Positions 12,985 to 22,282 of a DNA stretch of 36,464 nucleotides are shown here, in pieces. The position numbers were made by a program, and so were the translations under genes. Source of the DNA: a virus; the IMG/VR virus record IMGVR_UViG_3300010160_000117, positions 1 through 36,464 of that record. One strand, 5' to 3'. The notes under the pieces are model-generated. The model ran no database searches. It had not been told where the DNA came from and saw only the letters and a list, made by a program, of their open reading frames with translations. The first letter of the stretch is position 1, and each line of letters opens with the position of its first letter.

Positions 12985-15129
12985 CTATACCACCACACCT
13001 AGGCGGGCGTCGGCAACAAAATTGTATGTTATGTATGCAGTGCCGTAGTTACTACCTGTTGCAACTATCGCATTTGATAATTTAGTTGTTCCTGTAATAG
13101 TCATTGAATTATATTTTGTGTTAGGTGAATACTGCCAAAACCCACTGCTTGGGCCCGTGGCGTCCAAATCAGAATAAGCAGTTACAGCCCCATCGCCAAT
13201 TACTTTGCCCGAAACAGCATTTACAGTCCCTACAGTTGAATAATATGCCATAGATGGAATGGCGCGCTTTAAAGTATATGGAGTTGTAAATGAAGAAGTG
13301 ATTAGTCGAATCTCTGTGGCGGTTTTATTGTTTATTCCTTGGTTAACTGATATCGCGCCCACTGTGTTTGCGCTTCCAATAGTCGCACCTAAAGGATAAT
13401 TTGTCTCATAGTAATATTGGCACTCTCTTAGCACTTCATCGGGAGTCTGCGGAGCAGGTCGCGTCGGAATGTTTCCTTGCACCAAGGATACATATTGAAA
13501 GGCCACTGATTCAGTCGACGTCATCGTGTCGAAAGTTACAACAATGGCAAATAATGTGGCAGTAGATGTGTCTGTTGCTGACGAATCCCATCCGCTAAAG
13601 CTGAATGGAGTTGCTGCTGTCGTCGGTGTGAATGATGCAGTTTCTTGCTTTCGTGTCACAGCAGTCCAGCCGGCCAGAAACGTAGGGGCTCCAGCAGTAA
13701 TGCTAGTGACAAGACTTGCAGGAAGCACTGGAACAACTGGCGTGGTGTTAGCCGTCCACATTAAATCGACTCTTGCCGCTAAAGCCGCTCCTGTTTTTGA
13801 GCATACCACTTGCACGGCCATCGCACCGCGCAGCAATTCTCTTGCTTGAGGTAAACCAAGATATTGGATCATAGCAAATGACGTGGTTTGTGCGGCTGTT
13901 ATAGTAAATAAACCCCCAGTATTCGTCATGGACAAACCATTGTTTACCGTCTGGAACAAGATGGTCTGGTCGGCAACATAGTACGCTCCATTGGCCCCGG
14001 CTGCTTGAGCGCCTGGAGCGGTTCCTAAAATCTGACATGGATTCAATGCAAAGTCCCACCCAACCAAGTAACTTGGAATAGGCTTATATTGCAGCAATGG
14101 ATTGTAATAATAAAACAAATTGTTTTCTTGCTGTGCGGTAGTTTGTTGCTGAAAGGCCACGTCAGCCGTTGCGTCAGCCACACTCAAAAACTGGAAACTT
14201 GAAAGTGTAATTGTTTTGCCGGCGGGAATAACTAAATTAAAATTAATGTACGCGTTGTTTGATTGCGTGTCTGTGTTGAAGGCTGTGATTTCTGGTCTGC
14301 CAACTGTGGCATAAGTAGCTAGCGAGCCGCTTGCCGGAACAGTCCATACACCTAGTTCTTGTGTTGTGCCGCTAGATGTCACGTAATTCAACGTCAATGA
14401 AACGCTAGTCGAGCCAGCCGCAGCAACAAATGATGCGTAAGTTAGCTTGCCATAAAATATATTGGTTGTGTCTACGAAACGTTGCTGAAGCGTTGCTGAA
14501 GCACCGAGACCAAGCGTATTCAATGTTAGTGCGTATGAGGGACTGCTTTCGTTTGCTCCCGTGGTTGTTTTTACCCAGGTGGCTGTGAATGTTCCAGCTC
14601 CTGTTGTTATCAAGTCCCAACCAGGCGCTAATGATGTTGTTTCTGGTGACCCGGTAACAGTGTACGTATGAGCGACATCAGTTGCCGATCCAAACGCAAC
14701 ATCAACAAACTGTGGATTTGTAATTTGATTTGCACTTGTTGCTTCGACGGCAGGAATGATGTCGCCTGTATTGTCTACATGAGGAACCGCTTCACGGGCA
14801 AATTGGAATACAGCCCCGGAACTATACACCGTTATGTAATAGAGCTGGTCTGCGCCATCATCATCATAGGGCAAGAAATAAGGGACCGTTGGATTACCGC
14901 TTCCATCTACAAAGCTGCCAATACTGCTAAGAATCATTGGATTTGGCAGGCGCGTGAATGTGTAGGTTGGATCGTCGCCCGTTATTTGCCACACGTCCTT
15001 CAATGCAGTCGGATTGTTGTCTTCGTAGAACGTGACAATTCCGCCAGACAAAGGAAGGCCCGTGTCTTTGTCTGTGATCAGGGTATTGATACTGAAGGCC
15101 GGGATATATGCGGTATCTAATGAAGGCAT
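12985..15129 (-). CDS. Large tail fibre/needle-type protein
   Basis: A 714-residue protein from ATG 15129, whose AGG lies 8 bases upstream; an ATG two codons earlier (15135) is also possible. N-terminal domain: INTLITDKDTGLPLSGGIVT, then FYEDNNPTALKDVWQITGDD. This is a head-proximal phage fibre domain seen in many podovirus and siphovirus genomes. The middle contains carbohydrate-binding-like beta stretches (ITTGAGTFTATWVKTTTGA). The C-terminus (TGTTKLSNAIVATGSNYGTA) is again fibre-like. It is the first gene of the fibre cluster. A virion attachment role is likely. Confidence 0.75.
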   Translation of the reverse strand: MPSLDTAYIPAFSINTLITDKDTGLPLSGGIVTFYEDNNPTALKDVWQITGDDPTYTFTRLPNPMILSSIGSFVDGSGNPTVPYFLPYDDDGADQLYYITVYSSGAVFQFAREAVPHVDNTGDIIPAVEATSANQITNPQFVDVAFGSATDVAHTYTVTGSPETTSLAPGWDLITTGAGTFTATWVKTTTGANESSPSYALTLNTLGLGASATLQQRFVDTTNIFYGKLTYASFVAAAGSTSVSLTLNYVTSSGTTQELGVWTVPASGSLATYATVGRPEITAFNTDTQSNNAYINFNLVIPAGKTITLSSFQFLSVADATADVAFQQQTTAQQENNLFYYYNPLLQYKPIPSYLVGWDFALNPCQILGTAPGAQAAGANGAYYVADQTILFQTVNNGLSMTNTGGLFTITAAQTTSFAMIQYLGLPQARELLRGAMAVQVVCSKTGAALAARVDLMWTANTTPVVPVLPASLVTSITAGAPTFLAGWTAVTRKQETASFTPTTAATPFSFSGWDSSATDTSTATLFAIVVTFDTMTSTESVAFQYVSLVQGNIPTRPAPQTPDEVLRECQYYYETNYPLGATIGSANTVGAISVNQGINNKTATEIRLITSSFTTPYTLKRAIPSMAYYSTVGTVNAVSGKVIGDGAVTAYSDLDATGPSSGFWQYSPNTKYNSMTITGTTKLSNAIVATGSNYGTAYITYNFVADARLGVVV

Positions 15130-15139
15130 GGGCATAGCC

Positions 15140-15162
15140 TGAACGAATTAATTATAGGTTCA
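15140..15162 (-). promoter_or_regulatory. Possible fibre-operon promoter with inverted repeat
   Basis: On the minus strand TATAAT (15156-15151) lies 27 to 22 bases before the fibre ATG. It is flanked by TGAAC (15140-15144) and GTTCA (15158-15162), an inverted repeat. No good -35 box is present, so it would need an activator if it is a promoter at all. Confidence 0.35.
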
Positions 15163-15206
15163 TTCTACACCCGAATTGTGGTAGATGGATACTGCAAGAC
15201 AGGAGA

Positions 15207-15419
15207 CTATTTCAATCCTGCGAAAGCGAGAATAACAGCAACCACAGACGCAAACATGATGCCGCCTACGCCTAGCATGATGCTGGAAAATTGCTTATGC
15301 ACATCATCTGCAATGGCTGCGATCTCGAATCTCATTTCTTCAATAGCAGCGACCGCTTCTTCCACTCGTCGCAATCTCACTTCATGATCAACGTAATTCT
15401 CTTGAGCTTTAGTGGTCAT
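15207..15419 (-). CDS. Coiled-coil plus C-terminal TM protein (XhlA-like)
   Basis: A 70-residue protein. Residues 1-40 form a charged coiled coil (VRLRRVEEAVAAIEEMRFEI); residues 48-69 form one membrane segment (IMLGVGGIMFASVVAVILAF). This cytoplasmic-helix/TM-anchor layout is that of haemolysin XhlA-type phage proteins, which cooperate with holins in lysis. AAGGA precedes ATG. It may be the holin partner of the distant lysozyme gene, since no other clear holin is seen. Confidence 0.65.
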   Translation of the reverse strand: MTTKAQENYVDHEVRLRRVEEAVAAIEEMRFEIAAIADDVHKQFSSIMLGVGGIMFASVVAVILAFAGLK

Positions 15420-15544
15420 TTTATTTCCTTCCGGCTGATCCGTTGTTTTTAGTATGCAAATTAATCAATACAATCTATATTCTTTCTGTTTTCAGTATAA
15501 AATGAACATTTTATTTTATATTAGACTATTAATTATGCAAAATA

Positions 15545-16258
15545 TCAATTTTCCTGATCTACACATCTACCAAGCAATTGAGGAAGCGGCGATCTCGGGA
15601 AGATTTTGGCCAATAGTGATATCTTTTCCTTGGCGCGTTGATAGCATTCTTTATAGGGAACCAGGAGCTCCATTGATTCTTTTAATGAGATCGATATTGC
15701 CTCATCTGCCATCTCAATCAAATTAAGCTGGCGAATTGACATAACATCACGAGCGTTAGGGTAGCGCTGCTCAACAATAAATAATCCGGTTAATTCCATC
15801 TTTGAGAAATTCATATAGTACTTCTCCGCCGATCTGCTTCCTTGATCTCTAGCATAGGAGATAAAGGATTGTATTGTATCCGTCGCCTCTCTGCGCATTA
15901 CTTTAGATTTATCTCGAATCGCCTTCCATTCAGAATTTGATTTCTGAGCAGCCATTTGCTGAAGTATATTTCTTTGCTTGAAAAAGGCGTGAGTCAACTT
16001 CTCTTTAAAATCTATTACAGAAGGAGAGTTCCTCATTAAAGTAATAAGAAAAGTTGCCTGAAGCTCAGACAAATAAGCAATATCCAATGGGCGCCCAGAG
16101 GTAGATACTTTCGACATTTCAAATGTAGAAAGGGTGTTCGTATTTGAGTGCTTTTTAAGCAATGAAATAACCGCCCTATGCTCGAGGCCACACCCCTCAC
16201 TGATTGCCAATGAGGTGGTGAATATATTATTTTTCTTTAGCACGACTAAATCACCCAT
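15545..16258 (-). CDS. Rha family phage regulatory protein
   Basis: A 237-residue protein beginning MGDLVVLKKNNIFTTSLAIS, followed by EGCGLEHRAVISLLKKHSNT. Later TSGRPLDIAYLSELQATFLI and LMRNSPSVIDFKEKLTHAFF follow. This order is the Rha (pRha) domain of lambdoid phage regulatory proteins, which affect growth in particular host backgrounds. A C-terminal helical extension of about 130 residues follows. Start set at ATG 16258; a GTG one codon earlier is possible. It sits between ejection and fibre genes, the place of P22's immI antirepressor locus. Confidence 0.8.
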   Translation of the reverse strand: MGDLVVLKKNNIFTTSLAISEGCGLEHRAVISLLKKHSNTNTLSTFEMSKVSTSGRPLDIAYLSELQATFLITLMRNSPSVIDFKEKLTHAFFKQRNILQQMAAQKSNSEWKAIRDKSKVMRREATDTIQSFISYARDQGSRSAEKYYMNFSKMELTGLFIVEQRYPNARDVMSIRQLNLIEMADEAISISLKESMELLVPYKECYQRAKEKISLLAKIFPRSPLPQLLGRCVDQEN

Positions 16259-16315
16259 CACACATCCATATGAATAAAGATTTTATCTTATTACACAAAT
16301 AAGCATTAATCAAGC

Positions 16316-16344
16316 TTGTTATTGCGTAATTGTCGTGCTATATT
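16316..16344 (+). promoter_or_regulatory. Rightward promoter inside the late region
   Basis: TTGTTA (16316-16321), a 17-base spacer and TATATT (16339-16344). It points rightward, against the flanking late genes, and away from the Rha gene. Transcription would start near 16351, reading the 21-codon ORF at 16376, then antisense to the ejection gene. Confidence 0.55.
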
Positions 16345-16375
16345 ATTAACCAATCCAACTTAAAAGGAAAATGTG

Positions 16376-16441
16376 ATGTCAGCAGCAATTATAGGAATGC
16401 TCCTGGTTCTTTACTGGGACGGCCAAGAGCGAACGTATTAG
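16376..16441 (+). CDS. Putative 21-residue microprotein
   Basis: ATG 16376 encodes 21 residues (MSAAIIGMLLVLYWDGQERT, then Tyr) and ends at TAG 16439-16441. AAAAGGAAA lies 6 to 14 bases upstream, and the promoter at 16316-16344 is placed correctly. The first 14 residues are hydrophobic, so it could insert in the membrane. The stop overlaps the end of the convergent ejection gene. It may be a true microprotein or the leader of a regulatory RNA; no homologue is known to me. Confidence 0.4.
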   Translation: MSAAIIGMLLVLYWDGQERTY

Positions 16442-18108
16442 GCTTTTTTTGCTGAGTATTGAGTTAAACCCCTGCTCAGCATCTCCATAAATTTTATTGC
16501 CTTACCTTGTTTATCAGATATTTTGTCTATCTCGTTAAGTTTCTTGTCCCAGTTTGGGCTCGTGATGAATTCAATTGCGGCTTTGTCATTTTTCCCGCCC
16601 GTAAATACATGCTTCATGAAATTTTCAGCGAAATTACCTGCGTTTCTTTCTTTGGTCATGTTTGTTTTTTCTAAGGCGCTAGCTGTGCGTATCGTTGGCG
16701 TTCCAATTAAGTCTTTAAACAGCAGCTTCATGTCCTTAAGTTTGGATTGGGCTAACGGTGAGTTTCTTAATGAGTGCATCATTTTATTGAAATCTGAGTC
16801 GCTCGCTAAAACCTTATAGAAATTCATTCCTGTCATGTCTTTTTTATCAAAAGCTTTTTCAAGGTCTTTTCTGACAAATTGTCTTTCGTATAGATTTCTT
16901 CCTTTTTTGTAGTCTGGAGAAATGGCATCCAAATCTGACACAAGCTGCTTTCTAGTTTTTGACAGGATTCTAGCTTCTGAGTCCGGTGCTTTTTGTATCA
17001 TGTCATCAAGCGAACGCTTAACAAGGTCCCAATATCCGAGAGAATCTTGCGGTATATTCTTAAGCTCCTCCTGATAAGCGGGCCTTCCTTTTACCATGCG
17101 TTCAGCTCTGGAAATAATTTTATTGTCTTTATATTTGTCGCTTACTTCTGTGGGAACTTCAGCTGGGTAAGCTTTTTCATAATGCTGCTTTACTTTTGGC
17201 GCATGAGTTTCTTCATTGTAGACGTGATCTAAAACACCTTGTATGGCGCTCTTTTCCGACTCAATTCGCTGCTGACCTTTTTCATATAATAACTTTGAGC
17301 CTTCAGGCGTCTTCCCGAGCGCGCCTTGTTTTGCACCTACGTATGGATTCAAGCTGGCTTCAGCAGGTGTTAAATAAGACAAGCCCAAACGTTTCGCCGC
17401 ATCTAGTCTTGGTTGCGCTTCATTTAGATTCACGCCCTCAGATAGCTCCCTACCTATTTTTCTTTTACTCTTAAAACCTCTTCCCCCCAGGGCGGCGGCC
17501 AATATAGCTGCCGTATCTTGATAAGGACCAGAGGCACCAATGTCTTTGGCAACCTCATGACCTGCTGCCCCGGCGGCCAAGGCGGTAAGGGTCTTAACTG
17601 TTTTTCTAACCGCTGGCTTTGCCGTCTTTCCTAAATGCATCAAAGCCCCAAACCCCGCTCCCAACCCTCCGCCCACAGCAGCACCTGTTAGAGGGTCTTC
17701 TTCGTTCTGAATTCCGCCCAAGATCGATTGAGGGATCGCCTCGGCAGCAGCGGCTTTTAAATACTTTCCAACCTTTGGGATTGATTCAATCACTCTTCCT
17801 GTTTTCCCTACAAGATTTGCTTTTGGACCCAAAAGCATAGGAAGTATCTCAAATACTTTTTGTATATTCTTATCCACGTTGCTTTCATGCCTAGATGTAT
17901 CTGCCCTCTCCACATGAAGCTTTTTAGAGAGATCTTCACTGAATGGCTTTACAACCCTTGAAGGGATATTTGCAAATGGTCTTCCGAAATCCGCGTAGCC
18001 AATTAAAGCATCCTCTCCATATTGCCGCGCATTATTAAAAAAATTTTCGCCTGGTTTTTTTGTTTCAATGCCTTTGAAATCATCAGAGGTTGGTTTATAT
18101 GCTGCCAT
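16438..18108 (-). CDS. Ejection (internal virion) protein, large
   Basis: A 556-residue protein. After a polar N-terminus (KGIETKKPGENFFNNARQYG), residues about 130-215 are Gly/Ala-rich and hydrophobic: AAVGGGLGAGFGALMHLGKT and TLTALAAGAAGHEVAKDIGA. This is typical of phage proteins that enter membranes during DNA ejection. The C-terminal half is helical and charged. It takes the place of P22 gp16/gp20 in the order coat, gp4, gp10, ejection genes. ATG overlaps the preceding stop (TAATG). Assignment is by position and composition. Confidence 0.75.
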   Translation of the reverse strand: MAAYKPTSDDFKGIETKKPGENFFNNARQYGEDALIGYADFGRPFANIPSRVVKPFSEDLSKKLHVERADTSRHESNVDKNIQKVFEILPMLLGPKANLVGKTGRVIESIPKVGKYLKAAAAEAIPQSILGGIQNEEDPLTGAAVGGGLGAGFGALMHLGKTAKPAVRKTVKTLTALAAGAAGHEVAKDIGASGPYQDTAAILAAALGGRGFKSKRKIGRELSEGVNLNEAQPRLDAAKRLGLSYLTPAEASLNPYVGAKQGALGKTPEGSKLLYEKGQQRIESEKSAIQGVLDHVYNEETHAPKVKQHYEKAYPAEVPTEVSDKYKDNKIISRAERMVKGRPAYQEELKNIPQDSLGYWDLVKRSLDDMIQKAPDSEARILSKTRKQLVSDLDAISPDYKKGRNLYERQFVRKDLEKAFDKKDMTGMNFYKVLASDSDFNKMMHSLRNSPLAQSKLKDMKLLFKDLIGTPTIRTASALEKTNMTKERNAGNFAENFMKHVFTGGKNDKAAIEFITSPNWDKKLNEIDKISDKQGKAIKFMEMLSRGLTQYSAKKA

Positions 18109-19406
18109 TATTTATTCTCCTCTGAAGATAATTTAACCAAATAACGTTGATGCGGATTTAATTTTGACAGCCAGCTCTGAAATTGTTTTTTTGTTTGAAC
18201 AGATTCAGGAACTTTTGGAGTTTCTTTATTTCTTATATCTATTCCCCTGGTAATTGCTCCGGTTGAATAACTTCGTCGATCACCCAGCTCCTTCATGAAA
18301 TTATATATTCGATCTTGATATCCTTGCTCTGATTCATTCGTTCCTTTGCTTACGATCTGCTTTGCTAGTTCTAGCGCTTCTTTTTGTGACGGAAGTTTAA
18401 AAGCGGCCATAACAGAATCAACAAGTGTAGCTGTTTTTGCTTTGTAAGCTGCGCCAGATGTTGGATTAAATAAATTCCCTACAAATCTTTCTGGGTGCGG
18501 CATTTCAGATAACTCAGCAAGCAATGGCATCATATTATCAATGGCAGAGACAACCTTCTGATGTGACGCCATTTCACTTTTTTCCAATGGAACAAAATTA
18601 GGGTCTTGTGGAGATCCTGCGGTCAATTGTTTAACCACAGTTCTTCCGCTTGGATATTTTGTTACCTGTGTAACAGATCCAGATTTAGAATCAATCTTTG
18701 TTGTCTCGGTCTTTTTTAATCCTTTCTTTTCAAGCAGCGCACGAGACAATGGATTTTCGTCATACATTTTATCTATGTGATATAAATTAGGATTTCCTTC
18801 TGATATTTGCTGCTCATTAGAAGCCAATCTTTTTGTTTCTGGCATGCGTTGTTGCGGCTCCTCTGCCTGAACCGCGCTTTCATTTTGTCTTTGATTTTGA
18901 TTCAGCGCAGGAATATCAAACCCATTCGGATTCATTCCTTTATCAGACTCGGACGGGTCCGCTCCAAACGAAGTCATCTGACTCATGCCACCAGGAACAG
19001 AGCCCTGATTTGAATAGTTGCTCTCGCCTGTTCCTGCTTTTTGTGGGTCAATATAACCGCGCCCCCCGCCTTCGGTAACCATGCCGGCACCTGGCGATGC
19101 ATTTCCTCCAACGGCATTATTGATCATGCGATCTAAAGCCGCATCATAGATTGCTTTTTGAAGAGCCTGTTGCTTGCCTTGATTCGTTAATTTAGACCCT
19201 TTCAAACTTTCTTGAGCCATTGGCTCTGAATATTTTGCCTCAGTTCCTCTGATTTGATTCATGAACTCACGCATAACCTCTTCTTGTTTGATCTTGGTTG
19301 GCTCGCGCTCCATCTGATAGCCCTTCAGAACGTTAGCCAGCAAATCAGAAATTATAGGCTTCTGAGCAGGTATAGCGGCATAATTAATCCAGTTATTGAC
19401 TGCCAT
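18108..19406 (-). CDS. Ejection (internal virion) protein, middle
   Basis: A 432-residue protein. It begins with a leucine-rich segment (QKPIISDLLANVLKGYQMER). A long low-complexity Gln/Asn/Gly/Ser region at about 110-200 is followed by a conserved-looking C-terminus (LPSQKEALELAKQIVSKGTN, then YSTGAITRGIDIRNKETPKV). Glutamine-rich disordered parts are usual in P22-type ejection proteins such as gp20. GGGGGT precedes ATG. It should be packaged in the head and delivered with DNA. Confidence 0.7.
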   Translation of the reverse strand: MAVNNWINYAAIPAQKPIISDLLANVLKGYQMEREPTKIKQEEVMREFMNQIRGTEAKYSEPMAQESLKGSKLTNQGKQQALQKAIYDAALDRMINNAVGGNASPGAGMVTEGGGRGYIDPQKAGTGESNYSNQGSVPGGMSQMTSFGADPSESDKGMNPNGFDIPALNQNQRQNESAVQAEEPQQRMPETKRLASNEQQISEGNPNLYHIDKMYDENPLSRALLEKKGLKKTETTKIDSKSGSVTQVTKYPSGRTVVKQLTAGSPQDPNFVPLEKSEMASHQKVVSAIDNMMPLLAELSEMPHPERFVGNLFNPTSGAAYKAKTATLVDSVMAAFKLPSQKEALELAKQIVSKGTNESEQGYQDRIYNFMKELGDRRSYSTGAITRGIDIRNKETPKVPESVQTKKQFQSWLSKLNPHQRYLVKLSSEENK

Positions 19407-19412
19407 TTGATA

Positions 19413-20033
19413 TTACCCCCAAATCTTATTGCCAAATAATGACAAAGGATTGCTCGCCACGCCACTAGCCCCACCTAGCAATTGAGCCAGTTGCTGAAAC
19501 AATGCCTGTTTATTACTGTTTTGCTGATTCTGACCCTGGAAAGCCGACCCAGCCTGTTGATTAAGCGCCCCAGTTAGCATGTCTGCCAAGCTACCGGAAG
19601 CCTCGAATCCTTTATTAGCAAAACCTTGCTCGCCCTCTGTTCCAGATTTATTAATGCCTAATACGTTGTTTAAGTATTGCTGCATGTCGCCGGATAGAAG
19701 CTGGTCGGCTTGTTCGCCATATTGTTGTTGATGATAACCTGTCCCAGCTAAGCCACCCGCAGCAGCAGCTGCACCCATACCTTTTTGAAGCTCCCCGCTC
19801 TTAAACTTGTAAGCATCAGAAGGCTTGTAACCAGATTGAATCTCAGCCAAAAAACCTTGGGGATCGCTCATCATGCGCTTGAATTGCTCGCTGAGCATGC
19901 CAGTAGCATCTTTACCCTGTTGAATATAAGGGTCATAAGCGCCATGACCAACGCCAGGGATTTGATCTAAATAAGGCTTTGCCGCATTAGCCGGATTTTT
20001 TCCGCCATGAAATAATTCTGATAACCAAGACAT
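19413..20033 (-). CDS. Ejection / DNA transfer protein, small (P22 gp7-like position)
   Basis: A 206-residue protein beginning MSWLSELFHGGKNPANAAKP, with Gly/Ala-rich central helix (MGAAAAAGGLAGTGYHQQQY) and Gln/Asn-rich C-terminus (AFQGQNQQNSNKQALFQQLA). The layout matches small phage DNA-transfer proteins that come first in the ejection cluster. A strong AGGAGA ribosome site lies before ATG 20033. It likely helps form the conduit across the envelope. Confidence 0.7.
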   Translation of the reverse strand: MSWLSELFHGGKNPANAAKPYLDQIPGVGHGAYDPYIQQGKDATGMLSEQFKRMMSDPQGFLAEIQSGYKPSDAYKFKSGELQKGMGAAAAAGGLAGTGYHQQQYGEQADQLLSGDMQQYLNNVLGINKSGTEGEQGFANKGFEASGSLADMLTGALNQQAGSAFQGQNQQNSNKQALFQQLAQLLGGASGVASNPLSLFGNKIWG

Positions 20034-20068
20034 AATTTTCTCCTAAACTAATGAACGACTCAAAAGCC

Positions 20069-20419
20069 CTATGTAATTAAGAATTCATCGCCGCCAACCG
20101 TACTTCCCAATGTCTCAATAGTACCAGTTGGCGCAGGTAACAACGATGTTTTCACCTGAAGCTTTCCAAGTGTTGTGTTAAACCAAATTGTTCCTACCGG
20201 CATACCGGTCTGGTTAATGCCATTAACAGCCAAACCATTGGGAACCGAGCCAGATGCTGTGTTAATTTGCGTTGTAGGCAATGCCGGAACAGTCCAGCCA
20301 TTGTCGCTCAATGCCCCCTGCATAGCCTGATTCAAGCTTGACTCATACAGCTGCATCGACGGCGTTAAGTAACCGTCGTCTTGAACAAATTTTATATTAA
20401 TGAAGCCAGGTATAATCAT
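20069..20419 (-). CDS. Small tail protein, hypothetical
   Basis: A 116-residue protein beginning MIIPGFINIKFVQDDGYLTP. It includes MPVGTIWFNTTLGKLQVKTS, a phrase (W-x-N-T-x-x-G-K-L) found in many phage fibre or tail-knob proteins, where it forms a beta-hairpin. ATGA overlap with the gp10-like gene makes it part of the head-tail operon. It may be a tail needle or knob accessory; unassigned. Confidence 0.65.
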   Translation of the reverse strand: MIIPGFINIKFVQDDGYLTPSMQLYESSLNQAMQGALSDNGWTVPALPTTQINTASGSVPNGLAVNGINQTGMPVGTIWFNTTLGKLQVKTSLLPAPTGTIETLGSTVGGDEFLIT

Positions 20420-22041
20420 TGTCTAACCTCGATCACGCCGTTCTTTATCAACACTCTTCCTTGGTTCCAGAATCTTAATTGAAGCGTTATTTGGTTACAT
20501 GCCCCCAATCGATTAAACCGAGGCTGACACCTGAAATCAGCGGTATTATGCAAATAATAAGGAACCGCATTACTAAAGGTAACCCCGCCGTTCTTCGACA
20601 TCGTGACGTCAATGCGTGGCCTTCCAGCATTGCCGCTCACGCAGTAACCGTCTTCCATCAATAATGGCGCATCATCCTCGTCGTAAATGATTTGTCCGTT
20701 CTCGTTCAGAATGTAGCCGTAACACTGGTCTATGCCGCTTACGTTCTCAGTGGTACCTGACTCAAGGACGAAGGTGAATAAATCAACCAGGAACTTCTCA
20801 GGGCGCTCCAAGCGGTATGTATCGCATATCCTCACCCGTGGGATAGTATGAACATCCAAGTCAGTGGTTGTTGTGTACGTCGTTAGGTCTGAATTCATCA
20901 AATAAAGCTTGGCGTCATTCAAGCTGATGAAATACGTTTCGGTGTTAAAATAAGCCACGTCACGAGCAGGATGGAAGTCAAAATTCCAATCTGTTAAGTC
21001 ATAAAATTTCTGCGTCGTGAAATCATAGATGATGGTGGCATTATCCGCCGCGTTGAAAAATGTTAACTGGTAGAACAGGTGCCCGTCTTGTCGATAGAAG
21101 AATGCCGTCGATTGCTCTGGAAATTGAATTTTGGCCAAGAAAAAATCAATCCCATCGGATGATATTCTGGTTGCAGCACTGCCGTTGCTCACCATGATAC
21201 TTGGGGCATTTCTTTCATTGATTCCAAGCCAACAAACAAATTCATCGCTACTGGCAATGGTTGAAATTGAAGCGCACCCATAATCTATGTTTACGGACGT
21301 TTGGCGCTGGTAGATGGTTGTGCTTGCGACTTGAGTCCATATTTCGGCAACCGATGAACCGAACACCATAAGATTGTTTCCGGCACTTGGTATTCTTATC
21401 GCTGCAATCGCGAAATCAGGCTTTGTTTGTAACGTAAGGGCTTGTTGATAAGTTAACGAGAATTCAGTTGTTGCATCATCTGCATCATAAGCCGATTGAT
21501 AAACATACCATTGGCTGCCGCTCGGCGTTTTGTCGCCATTACCAAATATGAAATAAGTATTTTGATAGGTGACATAATTTCGTTTAAAAGAAAATATTGG
21601 CTGAATAGTTGGCGTCTGAGGATACCCGGCCAAACCAAAGTTCCCTGTGTTCCAATTGTATATGTATAAAGTTTCAGTTCCGTTCACAAAGACTATTTGT
21701 GAGCTTAAATTCTCATCGATAAAAACTTCAGCCGTCCCTTCGAGTGGCAAAGCTTCATTAATCAGCACAGCTGACGTTGAAGTTACCGTATCGAATCGAA
21801 AGACTGCAGTTCCCACAACAACAAGAATGAAACCGCCTCGAACACTATGAAAGAGTGCCCTACCACTGGCGTTCCCGTCTAATAATGAGGTAACTGCTTC
21901 ATATCCGGCAAAGTTAACGAGGAAGTCATCGGAAATAAAAAGATTGAAAGTCCTTTCTGTCGAAATAAAATTGTATCGACCGTAAGTGGAGCTACCAACG
22001 ATCTTGACTGGGACCTCTTGGGAGTTAGGCGTTAACGTCAT
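20416..22041 (-). CDS. P22 gp10-like packaged-DNA stabilisation / tail accessory protein
   Basis: A 541-residue beta-rich protein beginning with TPNSQEVPVKIVGSSTYGRY. It then has FISTERTFNLFISDDFLVNF, FHSVRGGFILVVVGTAVFRF and repeated WD/propeller-like strands with SNGSAATRISSDGIDFF. P22 gp10-type proteins close the portal and start with this kind of Y-G-R-Y-x-x-I-S/T-x-E-R-T-F-N phrase. It sits directly downstream of the gp4-like gene. It should seal DNA in the head and connect to the tail needle. AGGGA before ATG. Confidence 0.85.
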   Translation of the reverse strand: MTLTPNSQEVPVKIVGSSTYGRYNFISTERTFNLFISDDFLVNFAGYEAVTSLLDGNASGRALFHSVRGGFILVVVGTAVFRFDTVTSTSAVLINEALPLEGTAEVFIDENLSSQIVFVNGTETLYIYNWNTGNFGLAGYPQTPTIQPIFSFKRNYVTYQNTYFIFGNGDKTPSGSQWYVYQSAYDADDATTEFSLTYQQALTLQTKPDFAIAAIRIPSAGNNLMVFGSSVAEIWTQVASTTIYQRQTSVNIDYGCASISTIASSDEFVCWLGINERNAPSIMVSNGSAATRISSDGIDFFLAKIQFPEQSTAFFYRQDGHLFYQLTFFNAADNATIIYDFTTQKFYDLTDWNFDFHPARDVAYFNTETYFISLNDAKLYLMNSDLTTYTTTTDLDVHTIPRVRICDTYRLERPEKFLVDLFTFVLESGTTENVSGIDQCYGYILNENGQIIYDEDDAPLLMEDGYCVSGNAGRPRIDVTMSKNGGVTFSNAVPYYLHNTADFRCQPRFNRLGACNQITLQLRFWNQGRVLIKNGVIEVRQ

Positions 22042-22282
22042 GTTCGGGTCCCTATTATTATTAATATATCTTTAAGATCTTAAACCTTGTAACTACTATT
22101 AGCTAAGCATAATCAGTGGATTCTCGCATCTTCATCAATTGCTTCAATCACCTGCGCGAGACAAACCCTGTGCGCTATTCCGGTATATCCAGTGCGCACA
22201 TTGTGAATAACTTTCGATCACAATTACTGTTAAATTCATCCACAATAATCCAGGCAATCAACCAACCAACTGCCAACAGGTA
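22042..22282 (-). other. Intergenic region with palindrome and internal late promoter
   Basis: This 241-base gap between the gp4-like and gp10-like genes holds no ORF of useful length. It contains the perfect 14-base palindrome TTTAAGATCTTAAA at 22071-22084. A possible leftward promoter overlaps it (listed separately). Such a long gap is unusual in an otherwise tightly packed late operon. Confidence 0.5.
22063..22092 (-). promoter_or_regulatory. Possible internal late promoter over a palindrome
   Basis: On the minus strand TTACAA (22092-22087), an 18-base spacer and TATATT (22068-22063), 22 bases before the gp10-like ATG. The spacer contains the 14-base palindrome, as expected for repressor or activator control. 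Confidence 0.4.
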
